Notes under the pieces: model-generated
The model's input: only the letters and a program-made list of their open reading frames with translations
Databases searched by the model: none
Told to the model about the DNA's origin: nothing
Program-made: the position numbers and the translations under genes
Assembly: GCA_013399875.1 (NCBI GenBank)
Contig: VXAZ01018984.1
Coordinates: 4,813,503-4,877,502, forward strand
Reading direction: 5' to 3'
Source of the DNA: Gymnorhina tibicen
Taxonomy: Eukaryota; Chordata; Aves; Passeriformes; Artamidae
DNA length: 64,000 nucleotides
Shown here: piece after piece, positions 1 through 11,820 of the stretch
How the letters are laid out: every line of letters begins with the position of its first letter
Position numbering within the stretch: position 1 is the first letter of the stretch

Positions 1-775
1 CAAGGAAGGAGAGTAACCTCCAACAATGGGTGGCTGTTTGCAAGAAATATGAATCTCTTCAACCCTCACAATCTGTTCTAGTAGAGAACAAGTGCTCACA
101 GCACTATGCTAAATACAGGGCGAAGGAATTCATGGGTAACCTGCAGCAGAAAGTCAAAGATTTGTGTTCAGTGGAACAGATCACATGATTTTGACCTCCT
201 CAGATGTGACTTGTATGAGTAGCTCTTGATGGGAGAGAGAAATTATATCACTAAACTTAGCATAGTTGATATTACTCACCCCAATTTCACTTCTTATTAT
301 TATTTCTTCAAAATATTTTGTAGTGTTCCAAGAGTAGATTTTCAGCCAAGACGAGAGAGTATCAGTCCGAGTGACAAAGAGAACAAATTCTAATTAGTCT
401 CTTTAAAGTCTCAATTAATAACATCAAAGTTATAATTTCTCTAAAAATTTTGATATATCTTCATGGATGATTTAATGATGATTGTATTCTAGCAAATTTT
501 GCAAGAATGCTTCTATTTGAGTTTTGATATAGTTTATACCGTATCCTCTGCTAACTTCTGTCTGGGACACTGGGATTGGTAGTGTGAATCCTGAAATATT
601 AAGAGGTTGTTTTTTTTAAAAAAGAGCAAATGAGCTTTAGACAAAAAAAAAAGGAGACCAAAAATACACTGAAACTAGACAGTTCATAATGAGCCTCCTT
701 CCTTGGAAAAAACAGAGTGAGGATGTATATCTAGTGAAAATATGATGTAGTGAAGAGGTCTACTGAAAGGTGTCC
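1..775. other. Non-coding unique DNA, no gene seen
   Basis: AT-rich single-copy sequence. No open frame of note, no splice-bounded coding segment and no repeat I recognise. Short A and T runs near 610-655 are the only low-complexity parts. Confidence 0.7.
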
Positions 776-904
776 CTGCCTACAGCAGTGAGCTTGGAAC
801 TAAATGATCCTTAAGGCCCCTTCCAACCTAAGCCATTCTATGAATCCATGAATCTATGATTCTATGATGATTCTATGATTCTACAATTCTATGCTTCTAT
901 GATG
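776..904 (+). mobile_element. CR1 LINE 3' end with octamer tail
   Basis: The segment reads as the extreme 3' end of an avian CR1 non-LTR retrotransposon in sense orientation: the terminal untranslated part (GGAACTAAATGATCCTTAAG, then CCCCTTCCAACCTA) followed from about 834 by imperfect copies of the 8-mer ATTCTATG. CR1 elements end in such short octamer repeats rather than poly(A), and most bird copies are severely 5' truncated, as here. Several octamers carry indels or substitutions, so this is an old, dead insertion. No open frame remains. Family assignment is firm; the subfamily is not resolved. Confidence 0.93.
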
Positions 905-3900
905 TAATACTTTCTTTCACATTAACAACTCCCTCGTAAATTATTATCACCTGACCTACAAAAAAAGAGAAAATGATGCTCTGAAAGAGAAAGAACAGAT
1001 GAAAATGTGAACATCCAGGCCAGTATTAGCATCAGCTTTTCTGGCATTATAAACAGAGATTTCTCTAGTAAACTGATATTCACCTCATGACTTCACATTC
1101 ACTAGGGTCTCTGGTAGAGTATTTGCAAGCCAGAGGTTTTCCACGCTATGTAGCTTCCTGTCTTTAGTGGCAGTGGGACAGTATAGCCAGATTAGATTAC
1201 ATTTGCCACCCTACTGTATGTTTGTCTAGGCAACCACAGAAATGCTTTGAAACTGATGGGCAAGGACAGCTGTCTTAAAGGGTTCTGCAAAACCACAATC
1301 CAGGTATGACACTAGGATGGCTTGTTCGCACAGAAAAGTTGGCAGCTGTAGCTACTGCGAGTGAGGAGAAAACAAATCTGATTCTATTTTAGTTATGCTG
1401 GTATAATGTCCACATCAGAGTTCTATTTTAGAGAAAAAGTCACTCTGTTCAGCGATAACACTTTACCTCACTGGAGTAAAAACAGGCCAACACCTGTTTT
1501 TCTCAAATTAGAGGGTGAAGGGATTTTCTTGACACTTTTATTATTTTTCTCTTTTTGAAAAAAGAAACAAACCAAAAATGGTTCTGCAAGTTTCACCAGG
1601 AGGAATAAAAGAAGGGGAGCAAAATAGATTTTGTCTGGGTTCTTACCCTTGCACCCACACACTAAATAAAGGATTACTGAGGACAGACAGTTCTAAATCA
1701 CAAGAGAAAAGCATCAAAGCTAAAATAAAATCTTCTGACTGAATTGTAATGTTGCCACTACCCATGCCCTTTCTGGAACACTTTGGAATGAAAATGTTTC
1801 ATTCATTTGTTCTGGGGTTTTGGTGGGGTTTTTTGTTTTGGTTTGGGTTTTTTTATTGTGGTGAATAAAAATGACAGGAATCTGGATGGAACACTCTTCC
1901 CTTGGTGGCCTCAGGCCAGTGGGGGTGATGGGGCAACCACAGGTAGAGAGGAGAGAGGAAGTTGTGTCCCGAGTTTAATGTGCCACCACACATTAGTAGA
2001 ATCCATGGTTATACACAGGCAGCACCCCTTGGATGTGCAGTCAGGGAGGAAGGAGAAGAGAGAGAAAAGCATGGAAGCCCATTTAATATCTATTGACTGG
2101 TCCATGCTGGCTAATTACCCAACAGGCCAGCAATCCGATGGAACATGACTTATGAAGAAGCTGTGTAGTGAATGCATTTGCTGTGGTACAGAAATTAGGG
2201 ACACTCATTTGATAAGAGGGTCTGTTAAGGACTGTATGTCTCCCTGATGACAGTTCAGTTCTGTGGGAAGCTAGAAAAGCACAAAACTGCTGCTAAGAGT
2301 AGCTCTGACAGGAATAGGTAAGTGTGGGTTGAAGCAATCATGATTCATGATTAACTTATGGGAGCTAATCAAAAATCCTGTGGGCAATCCCTGGACCCCT
2401 ACTGTCTTCAAAGCCTCTCACAGCAGTCTCTCAGTATGAAGCAGGGTGTTACATAAAGATGGAGAATGATTTTTAAGGGACCTGGATGAGAATTTGGTGG
2501 AATGGTCTACTGTGCAATCCTGTGGCTGGCAGTATCGTCGCCTTTCCATGACATACTCCCGTGATGTTGACTTGCTTGGTGAGCCTGCTTGAGCAGGTTA
2601 GGCTACGCTTTCAGACACAAAACCAGATCTGAATAACAAATCAGACTGATTAGGACTCATCAAAAAAATCTTGCCTTGACATGCCCAAGAGCAGAGAGAT
2701 GCTGGATGTCCTGCCCTTCTCCTCCCATCTCCCTCCTCCCTGTTGCAGTCAGATGCATGTGAAGAGTAGATAGACAGAGAGGCTCCATGTGGGTCACAGT
2801 GGGAGATGCTCTTGGACTGGGCAATATTAAGGTGATACAGCAGGAAACAGGAACAATAGCTTTAATGTAATCATAATCCATATATTTTCCTTTGAAACAT
2901 GAGAATCTGATAATACTCAGTGCTTGCTGAACTTCCCAGTTTGGCCGCAGAGCACACAAGGTTTATGTGAATCACTGTCAGAGGGCAAGTTTAAATTGTG
3001 ATAAGTAGCCTATATGTAAAAGCAGTATTTCTGCATCAAGTAATAAGGCTGTTTCCTGGGAAAGGAGTGGTTGAAATCCATCCCTTGTCACACAGTATCA
3101 CGAACAATAAATGCAATTTTAAATCCATTAAAATGCTGCCAAATACATTAAACAAAAATATACAGAGGATTTATTCACCAGAAGATTTACAGATTTCCCG
3201 AGTAGTACATCATTAGCGGAACTGTCAATTTGAAAATAAAAATTGTCAAACCATCACTGAGACACCATAAAAGCTGTGACAGAAATAGACAATAACTACT
3301 AAGTTTTTTAAAAATAAAACCCTCAGCAAACCCACTCTACACTCAATTATCACCTCTGTTGACTACCAAGGAAACAGTGAAGTACTGAAGGATACCAAAG
3401 AGAAGTCTGGTATCCAGCATAGTTAGCATCAGCGCTCTCCAATTATTAAGCATAGTGTTGAAAAGCAGATTGTTGTGCATTTAATGATGGCATCCAGAGG
3501 AGCTAACATCCAAAATAGATAAAATCCCAGCTAAAAGATGATCATTTGTTCTCACATTGCTGTGGCTTGGATTTGGACCCCTCACTGGGAGGACCTGACT
3601 GGTGAGCCTCACACTTGTTAGCCTCCTTGGTTAAGCTGAGACAAAGACAAGATGTAGTTTTGTCACAGTCTGGAGGTAATTATTAAGTAGGAGATTTCTG
3701 ACATATTCTGACATATATATGGTTTTGTATAAGTCTTTCCTACTTACAAGCTTACCAGGCTGATGTGTTCAAATTCCAGGAAGCCAGTCCCATGTCTTGC
3801 TTTGGTTTGAGAACACTCGAGTGCCATCTTTCCCTTCCATGTCCTTTATGACCACTCCACCCCATTACTTCCTGGTAGACACAAGATTATATTGCAATAT

Positions 3901-5199
3901 TGACCCACAAGTAAAGTCTAGGGCTGTCGCTCCCTGATAGTCTAGTAATTTAACCACACCTGTCTCTCACCTCCCATATCTTGCAGGTTCTCCAGATTTA
4001 TAAATTGACCCTCAAAGGACATCTGGCAGTTAAAAATAAACAGGCACAGAGCCCACAGAAATGATTCTATACAAGGTTGATCTGAAATCTGATAGTATAA
4101 CCTCTATACTGTGCTGTCCTATTTCCCTAATTCTGTCTCTTCTTCATGCCTGTCCACCTTGTGAGGATAGAAGGAGCCTAGGATCGTTCGCTTTGACATA
4201 GCTCCTTCTTTGCACCATGTGAGCTCTCTTTCCCAAGAAGCCTACTTCCCATCACTAGCTGAGTCAGATCCACTTGCAACAAAAGCCTGCCTCACTTTCC
4301 TTCCCAGAAGATGGTCTCTTATCACATCTTTGCCATTATATTTTTAAGATGCTACACCAAACACCTGTTTACAAAGAAATCCTTGTGCTGGTCCCTTGCA
4401 GGAAAGGTCTGTGCTGTTACCATCTCACTACTTCACAGGGCTTCTGCTTGGATGAAAGTAATTTACTCCATTATTCTTCATGTTAATTACATGTCCACTC
4501 TTGATAAGATTTCACTGACTGCAGATGTAAAAGATAACAGAGAAAGTAGCCAGTGTTCCATTCAAAATGAGCTTGCAGTTTCACACTTGGAAGCATAAAG
4601 AGATCTGAATAGGTGGCTTATTAACAGATCAGGAGGAGCCTTAATGAACTTCTACGGCTGAGAAATGAAGCAAGACTATCCCAGATTAAAAGGAACCCTT
4701 TATACAGGGAGAAAACTTAACCCTTTAAACGACTTAGTAGGGACCATCATTCTGTGCCTTTTGAAATCTTCATGATAAACTTGCAAGTCCTAAAACAGCT
4801 CTGTTGGGTCCTCTTCTCAGGCTTGTACTCAGAAGCAGGGGGGATTGATTACCAGGATGCTTCCTGGTTTAAAAACAGTAGCTTTATTTTATGGAGGGGT
4901 ATGGTGGCAGTTTCACTGCAAAAATATTTCAGAGGAACTTGGTACTTGCACATCATGTTACATCTTGAAGAAGATCAACAAAAGAGAGACAACCATAGAG
5001 AGCTTTTCTATTAAATGACTGACCAGAGCGAAAGAGAATGAAGGGACTGGTGTTGGGTCAGTATTTCTTCAAGATGTATTTGATTATGAGGGTCTTCATT
5101 CTGGAATCTGATGAAGGCAACATTAAATTGGGTGTCTCCACTGAATCCCTGTGTTGGGGATCTGGAGTTTTGAAGTCAGTGACTAAATCTGCATCGGAT
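905..5199. other. Non-coding unique DNA, no gene seen
   Basis: About 4.3 kb without recognisable genes or repeats. Open frames of 64-113 codons occur on both strands (for example 1807-2148 plus, 2660-2959 minus) but have low-complexity starts or no family resemblance and overlap in conflicting frames, as expected by chance. Confidence 0.65.
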
Positions 5200-5560
5200 T
5201 AAATAAAACCTAGTGAAAAGTTGGAGGGGTTGTGACACAAAACTGAATAGAATTACTGCAGCGTAGCAAGTTCATTGTGGTTTAGATTAACGCGTTCGTT
5301 TAATGCATTTTAGATAGCATTTGCTGGTGGCAAAGGACGCTGCTCTAGTCAGTTCCTGTAGCTCTGCTGATGTCATTTAGCTGCAGTAATTCATTTGTCT
5401 ATCACCATGCTAAGCTTTTCCCGGCTGCTGGTGTACCCTGGATTATGATCAGTTTTGTATTATTAGACTGTAAAAACTGACCTTTTGTTTTGCTGCACCT
5501 TTATTCAGCTTTGTAAAATGCTTTTTGGTCACTTAATACCATGCCTTGTTAATACTATCC
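5200..5560. promoter_or_regulatory. Candidate conserved regulatory block (inference)
   Basis: This stretch has several CpGs (AACGCGTTCG at 5289-5298, GGACGC near 5335, CCCGG near 5420) in otherwise CpG-poor DNA, together with homeodomain-like cores (TTTAATGC, AGTAATTC, ATTAGA). Retained CpG in a gene desert is a common property of conserved non-coding elements. There is no open frame to explain it. This is inference from composition only; conservation was not tested. Confidence 0.25.
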
Positions 5561-8500
5561 TTAAACCGTGGTACTCTATAGACTGATTTGAGCTGATGCC
5601 CTGAATGTCCCTAGCTGGCCTGATTATTTATTCTTGCTCGGTCTGTACCCCAGACATACTCCTTTGCATTTCACACAGTTACACTTACAATATTATTATT
5701 TATTAACCCTATTTTACAGATGGTGAAGAAGTGAAATTGAAAAAGCGATAAGGAGTGAGACTTTGAAGAACCCTGCAAACTCACTCCTGCTTTAAAAAGG
5801 AAAACTGCAGTAGGTATGGTAACAGAATCAGACTCTCTCAAGCACAAACACCACTTGTTTATGTTATTACTCCCTTTTGCGAGGGAAAATCCCAAAAGCT
5901 GAAGTAATTTTTGCAGTACAAACATAATTTTTCTTGATTTGCAAGTTGTTGTCCTTTTGAAATCCTGGCAACCAGAGATAGGTGTCCTGCTTTGGCTGTG
6001 GACATCTGGTCACCCTCAAATGGAGCCAGTAATGCTAATTAATTCTAGCAGTACACAATGCCTTGTTCTGTACTGTCATAATTCACTGAAGGCAGTGAAA
6101 GCTCTACCCCTCTCTGTGAGGTTGCAAGCAAGCACGTGATTGGAATATTATTCCATCTGTATTTCACGTTCTTCATTAGCCCTCATTTACCGCAAAGGAA
6201 AGTTCAATTGCTCATACTTGGGAAAAACAGCAGGTTAATTTAACTTGCTGAATAGACCTTTAACCACTAGGAAAGCTTAATAATTTCTGAAAACACCACC
6301 AGTTTTGTTTATTTCATATTAACTGCAAAATAGTTTAAATAAACAACTACCTTATCTTCACTTATCTTCCAAAATCTCACAAACAAACAAAAATCCAAGC
6401 CAGTACACTTCAGTTCCAGCAAGGTTTAGCTGTTTAATAGCCTGAAGTGCCTTTGAAAATACCCTGTTTAATAAAAGAAATGTTTTAATATGAGGGGTAG
6501 CAAATACTTCACATCTGCAGAAAAAGATAGTAATTTATGAGTCCCCATTGCTTTACTTTAAGAATCTGGGGGCTAAGTGACATTTTCAGTACAAGTACCA
6601 ATTATGTATGTATTCAGCTTCTTCTATCACTGGATTTATCTCCATTCCAGATTGTTGCGTAACATGCTTTTAGGAGAAAATTTCAGCCAGTGGAAACCAA
6701 AGCTGGATGGCAAGGCATGGCTTAGTGAACATATTATTTCGGTGGTGAGTGCTATATACCAGATTTCGGCAGGGTGGGGGTGATGACAACAGGGGGGACT
6801 CAATAAATACACCTACAGACTTAATTCACATACACGCCAGACCATATCTTGAAAGCAAATTTACTGTCTTTCTACATTTTCCTGTTGGATATCACCAGGT
6901 ATTGTGATGGCAGCAGCAAGGGAAGGTTGAGTAATACCTCAACAGTAATTTCCCTAGTGCCTGTAAATAACAAACATTGTTAGCAAATGAGTGATGGAGG
7001 TCAATGGGCCATAGAATCATTAGATGGTTTAATGATATGCTGCAGGTTATCTCAGGGCACAGTGCTCTAATGACATTCTCAGCCTTCCCTGCAGCAAATA
7101 ACCTCTGCAACCCGAGATAAGCAGTTGCATTGCGCAATACATACCATATCAAATGACCCCAGCAAGAAAATTTCTCTTCTGTTTGACATTTAATGTGCAA
7201 GTATCCATCAAAATCTGTCCTGGGAAGAGTGCCGCCCTACTTAAAACTGGTTTTGCTAACTGAGAAGCTATTAAAGGGCAGAACCCAAAAGTCCTCAGAC
7301 CTACGGCTTATGGATAGAAGGGTAATAGTTGGAGAAGAATGCCTAGCAGGAAGTCTCTTGCTTTGCTTTCCTGGCTGTTGCTTTGTCCTTGCAAAGGCAT
7401 AGTCCAGTGAGTAAAAGTATGAACAATATGGTCTGTTTTGTGCTGGAGGTCATAGAAAAAGGTCATAGCAGACCAAGTAATCTAAGTCTTTGAATTTATG
7501 AGAACTGCTGGATCACTTGTCAATGGGAGGTTTAGAAATACGATGGTAATTCAAGTTATCTTGATTTGGCATCAGCATGTTAAGTATAAAAGGGTAAAGA
7601 AACTTCAGTGTTACCCCAGAAGCGGCTGTTCAGACCCTCAATCACTGAGAGCGGTACAAGGTAAAACTAGAGATGTAAGACCATGTAAAACAAAGGCATG
7701 AATGACATTTTATCAAAGAAAGGATAAGGCATCACAGACTTGGAGTTTCTCAGAAGAGACACTATAAATGAAAGAGAAAATATTCACCCGAGTTTTTCCA
7801 TGACAAGGAGTTTAAATGTAGACAGTATATCTATTATTTAATTGATTTAAAGTTTAATAACTAATTATTTCATAAAACAATGTTTCTGAAGCATTAACAA
7901 GTTTTTAATCTAAAAGCAAAAAAATGCAGCAGAAAAAGTGTCTGAGGCCACGTGGGAGATGAGGAGTAGAGGCTGGAGAACCACTGCAAGATTTCCGGGA
8001 ATCTCCTTTGTCTAATGAAGGGAAGGCTACTGAGCAAGGTCATGAGCTGGAAACTATTTACTTCATCCGGCTTGTTACTCTCTTATGACTTGTTAGTGTA
8101 TCAGCTTTTAATTTGGTGATCACTTAACGTATGATTGCAGAGGTATGAGTTCCTACCTATTATCTCTGCCTCACCACCCAAAAGTAGTATGTACACATAG
8201 CAAGGACACTTAATAAGCTGAAGTAGTTGTTACCGCCCTAAATTTATGACCTCTTAATATAACACTAGAGTTGTAAACTTTCTTAAATACAATTGTGTTG
8301 AAGTCTTAAAATGAAGAAGCAATATTCTGATGATGAAATACAGTCTTTGTTTCCTGTTCAGAACATAAAGGTACTATGAAATTTCCTGAGTTCAGATTAC
8401 AGGGAGAGCCAAACAGTGGGTGTTTTCTACAGTAGTACTCTCTGTTACCATCACGTTGATGAACAACTGTGTGAAAAATAATGGACAAAGTTGTAACACA

Positions 8501-10649
8501 GGTCATCTATTTTTGATAAATGTTATGTTAGAACATTGCTGGGAGCACCCATGTGCAATTTGCCTGACTTTCTGGGAGGAGGAATCGGGAAAGGAATGTG
8601 CACACGCAACATTCAGAGAGCTGGTGAGACAAACATAAAGAGGACAAAACCCGAAGTGAAAATCAACATAAACTATGGAGCAGATTTGTGCATTTATCAG
8701 GCTTCTAAATGGGCAGGATTTCCAAAGGGATCAACAGCTCCTATTTAGAATAATTGAACCACTTCCCTTTGGGTCAGATAATGTGATTCAGTCCTTGAAG
8801 GTCTCACTTTATTCATTCAGTCGCAAGCCTTTAAAAATTTCCTGAAGACTGCAAATAAAACTTAGCATGCTTTTTTTTAATGGCAGCACAAATTGACAGA
8901 CCAGCCTGTCCTGGACGCTGCTGTGCATGTGTGAGACTTTGGCTTCCTCAGTCACATTTCACTGACATCAATCAAAGTGTACAAAAGCTATCAGAGGACA
9001 ATAGACAAATAGATATGGACTAACAGCACCATCACCCAAGTCTTGTTTTCACAGGCTGACAGGCTACAGAGTTGAAATCCGTCATCTGAAAGCTAGAAAG
9101 TCACATAACCTCCTTACAGGGCAAAACAAGGTCTTGAGGACTGTAGCTGACAAATTTAACTAGCTTTTTCTACTCTTTTTCTTAGCTATTCTGAAGTTTT
9201 AGAATGCAGCACACAGGGGCACTCAATTCACCACTGAAAGTCAGAGGCCTCCAAGCCACAAAGCACCTTTCCAGGGTTCATTTTTTAAACACACAACTGA
9301 CTGGGGACATCATGAAAGCCCCAGGGTCTGGGGTCTTTCAGGATTAATCCAATTACTTGAAAAACAGCTGGGTGCAGATGAGAATGTGACTTCAAAAATA
9401 AAACATGCATCATGTTTGTGGGTATGCACTGTCTATCTCTCACAAGTGAGATTTCATCTTACTGAAACTAATGACAGCCAGCAAAGACTCGGTGTCAACA
9501 AAACATTAACATACTGCAAGCAGGTTGCCAGCGCATAAAATAAGGGCTTGTGGCCAGATAGCCCAAAAGGTTTAGACTACTTGGTTTTGGAAGCGGAGCT
9601 TCCACATCAGAATATGAGCAGGGAAGACACTTAGGCACACCAGTCAAAACACCTAGATCTCAGACCCAGGAGCAGCCTGCTGCAGCAAGATTTTTTTTCC
9701 CACTGTGATACTCACAGACATCATCAAGTTCCCCTTCACCTCTCCCCTCATAGACCTTTACTCTGACTTGTTTTTCTGTGTAGATAATATAAATCTTGCA
9801 GAGGCTTCCAGAGCCATGCCAGAGCTCCACAGAGCAGGACTGTGCCCCTGCCAGTGCTGCTCATTTAACACCCCTGAGGAGTCAGGGGGGCCTGAGCTAC
9901 AGCCAGTGTACACCACAACAGAAGAGAGTGCAAGTGGATATTTATTTCTTTAAGAACCTGTGCACAGCCCTAATTGTGTGGAACAGTCTTAGTTTTAATG
10001 AAGTCTAAATCCTGGACTTCACCCAACTATCCAGTCCCAGGAATGAAAGGCAAAAAAAAGCTTGACAGGAGGTAGAGGCTCGACAAAATCCCCAAGTTTA
10101 TCCTTATCATGTTGCCTCCCTACAAAGCTGAGATTTATCATATCTACAGACCTTTAGTTTGTTCCACTGTATTGCCTCAAAGTACCTGTTTTTAAGTGCT
10201 AGAATTTCCCTCTTTCCTCCCTCCCCCATTTCTCACTAGCTAAGGATGAGGCATCAAGTGCAAGATTTGCTTCAGAAAGGCAGATTCACATGGCATACTC
10301 TGGGGTTTGACACTTCCCAGGACACAAAGCAAAATCCATTGAAACAGCCGCAGCTCAGTAAGAACAGACACAAGAGGGTTTGGTTTCTGGAGAGAGATGA
10401 TAGCTGTCACTGTGAGTGGAAAGGAGGACAACGCAGTATGAATGACACGTGTATGAGGCAGTAAACACAGCAGTGTCAACTGTGGATGTTTCTTCTAATT
10501 TGGATGGGATTGGCTACAATAATTTACTTTCCTGCCCTGGAATTCACTCTTTTTCTTTTATTTTATTGAAACTTTCTTAGCTGTAGGGCTTAATTAACTG
10601 GGATTTTATTTGGGGCAGCAGGGAAGGGGGAGATGGAGGAGGATTATGA
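5561..10649. other. Non-coding unique DNA, no gene seen
   Basis: About 5 kb of unique sequence. Open frames reach at most 102 codons (6892-7200 minus) and show no recognisable domain. A pair of 70-80 codon frames on opposite strands at 10240-10479 overlap each other almost exactly and look like chance. No CR1, LTR or satellite was recognised. Confidence 0.6.
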
Positions 10650-11040
10650 GGAGTTGTCTTAAATGGGAGTAATTCCCTTTAAAATCTGTTTTACTCTACA
10701 GCAATCACTCACATAATTATGTAGGATACATTCTGGTGTAACTCAACCTTTGGTCTGCTCTACACGGGGGAAATTAACCAGTGGAGCTGTTCTGTAATAA
10801 CTTCCATTATTGCTATTTTGGTATAACTTAACTATTCTGGAATAACTCCCCAGTGCAGACATTCAGCTCCAGAATAAAAGCAATTTTATTCCAGAATAAT
10901 TACTCTGCTTCCAGGAGGGAATAATCATTCTAGAATAAAGTCACTTTTATTTCAGAATCAAATATGCAGGGAGTTACTTGGGCATAGCTCCCCAACAAAG
11001 TTATTGTGGTGCCAGTTAATTTTCTCATGTATGCAGAAAT
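10650..11040. repeat. Cluster of palindromic TTCnnGAA-type motifs, possible old DNA-transposon remnant
   Basis: Seen directly: ATTCTGGAATAA at 10833-10844, ATTCCAGAATAA at 10888-10899 and ATTCTAGAATAA at 10927-10938, plus weaker copies (AGAATAAAAG at 10871, TTTCAGAATC at 10950). Two units, about 10870-10899 and 10930-10959, are near-copies of each other, and each can fold into a short hairpin (AGAATAAAA facing TTTTATT). Such AATA-rich internally palindromic repeats resemble degraded non-autonomous DNA transposons of amniotes, but I cannot name a family. The TTCnnGAA core also matches a heat-shock-factor half-site pair, so a regulatory reading is possible. Confidence 0.4.
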
Positions 11041-11427
11041 GTTAATAGCCTTCAGCAAGGATGTGTCTTGTTATATTTATCTGTGTTTATATCCTAATCT
11101 GCATAAAATTAAATACTAAGATCTAGTGGAGAATGTGTTAAACTGTGTGAATTTTCTTTTTTACCTTGTCACACACAGACAGTTTAAGATTTTGCAATAA
11201 ACACGTATCTAATCTGAAGAAAAGAAAGAATGTTGGAGTACTTTCTTCTGCATAAATTGCATGATATGTCATGCATATCATCTGAAATCTGAAGTTTATT
11301 TCCAACAGTCTGCAAAAATAGTCAAACAAAAAAACAAGTATACATGCACACACAAAACTATTTTGAATTTCAGAATTGACCTGGTAAACATGTAAAATGA
11401 CTGTAAAGGCAACTTTAAAGCAATTAT
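11041..11427. other. Non-coding, no gene seen
   Basis: AT-rich unique sequence just upstream of the CR1 fragment; the 71-codon minus-strand frame (11138-11353) has no recognisable features. Confidence 0.6.
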
Positions 11428-11820
11428 ATGGAACAGATCCTCCTGGAAGCTGTGCTAAGGCACATGGAGGACAGGGAGGTGATTCAGGAGAGCCAGCACG
11501 GCTTCACCAAGGGCAAGTCCTGCCTGACCAAACCAGTGGCCTTCTGTGATGGAGTGACTCCAGTAATGGACAAGGGAAGAGCTATGGATGTCATCCCCCT
11601 GGACTTCTGTAAGGCCTTTGATACTGTCCTGCATGACATCCTCCTCTAAATTGTAGATACAAGGTTTTGATAGGTGGGCTCTACGATGGATAAGGAACTG
11701 GATAGATGCTCACATCTGGAGAGCAGTCAGTACCTCAGTGTCCAGAGGGAGATCAGTGATGAGTGCTGTCCCTCAGGGATCTGTATTGGTAACAGTAGTG
11801 TTTGATATCTTAATATCTGT
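11428..11820 (+). mobile_element. CR1 LINE fragment: decayed ORF2 reverse transcriptase
   Basis: A 5'- and 3'-truncated internal piece of CR1 ORF2. The open frame 11428-11649 carries the reverse-transcriptase block [11 protein letters not shown] followed by [16 protein letters not shown], the family's A-domain region with its catalytic Asp (the D in FDTV lies just after the motif Asp of LDF). Past 11649 the frame is broken, but the nucleotide sequence still follows CR1: a GVPQGSVLGP-like B-domain is visible as CCCTCAGGGATCTGTATTGG at 11770-11789, now out of frame and with a damaged GV codon. The sequence leaves CR1 before the YADD-type C-domain, so no active site could be complete. It served in target-primed reverse transcription of the element; here it is a fossil. 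Assignment is secure. Confidence 0.92.

Noticed and set aside
7005..7040. CATAGAATCATTAGATGG resembles the CR1 octamer tail on the minus strand
   Set aside because: The sequence beyond does not continue into CR1; the match is too short.
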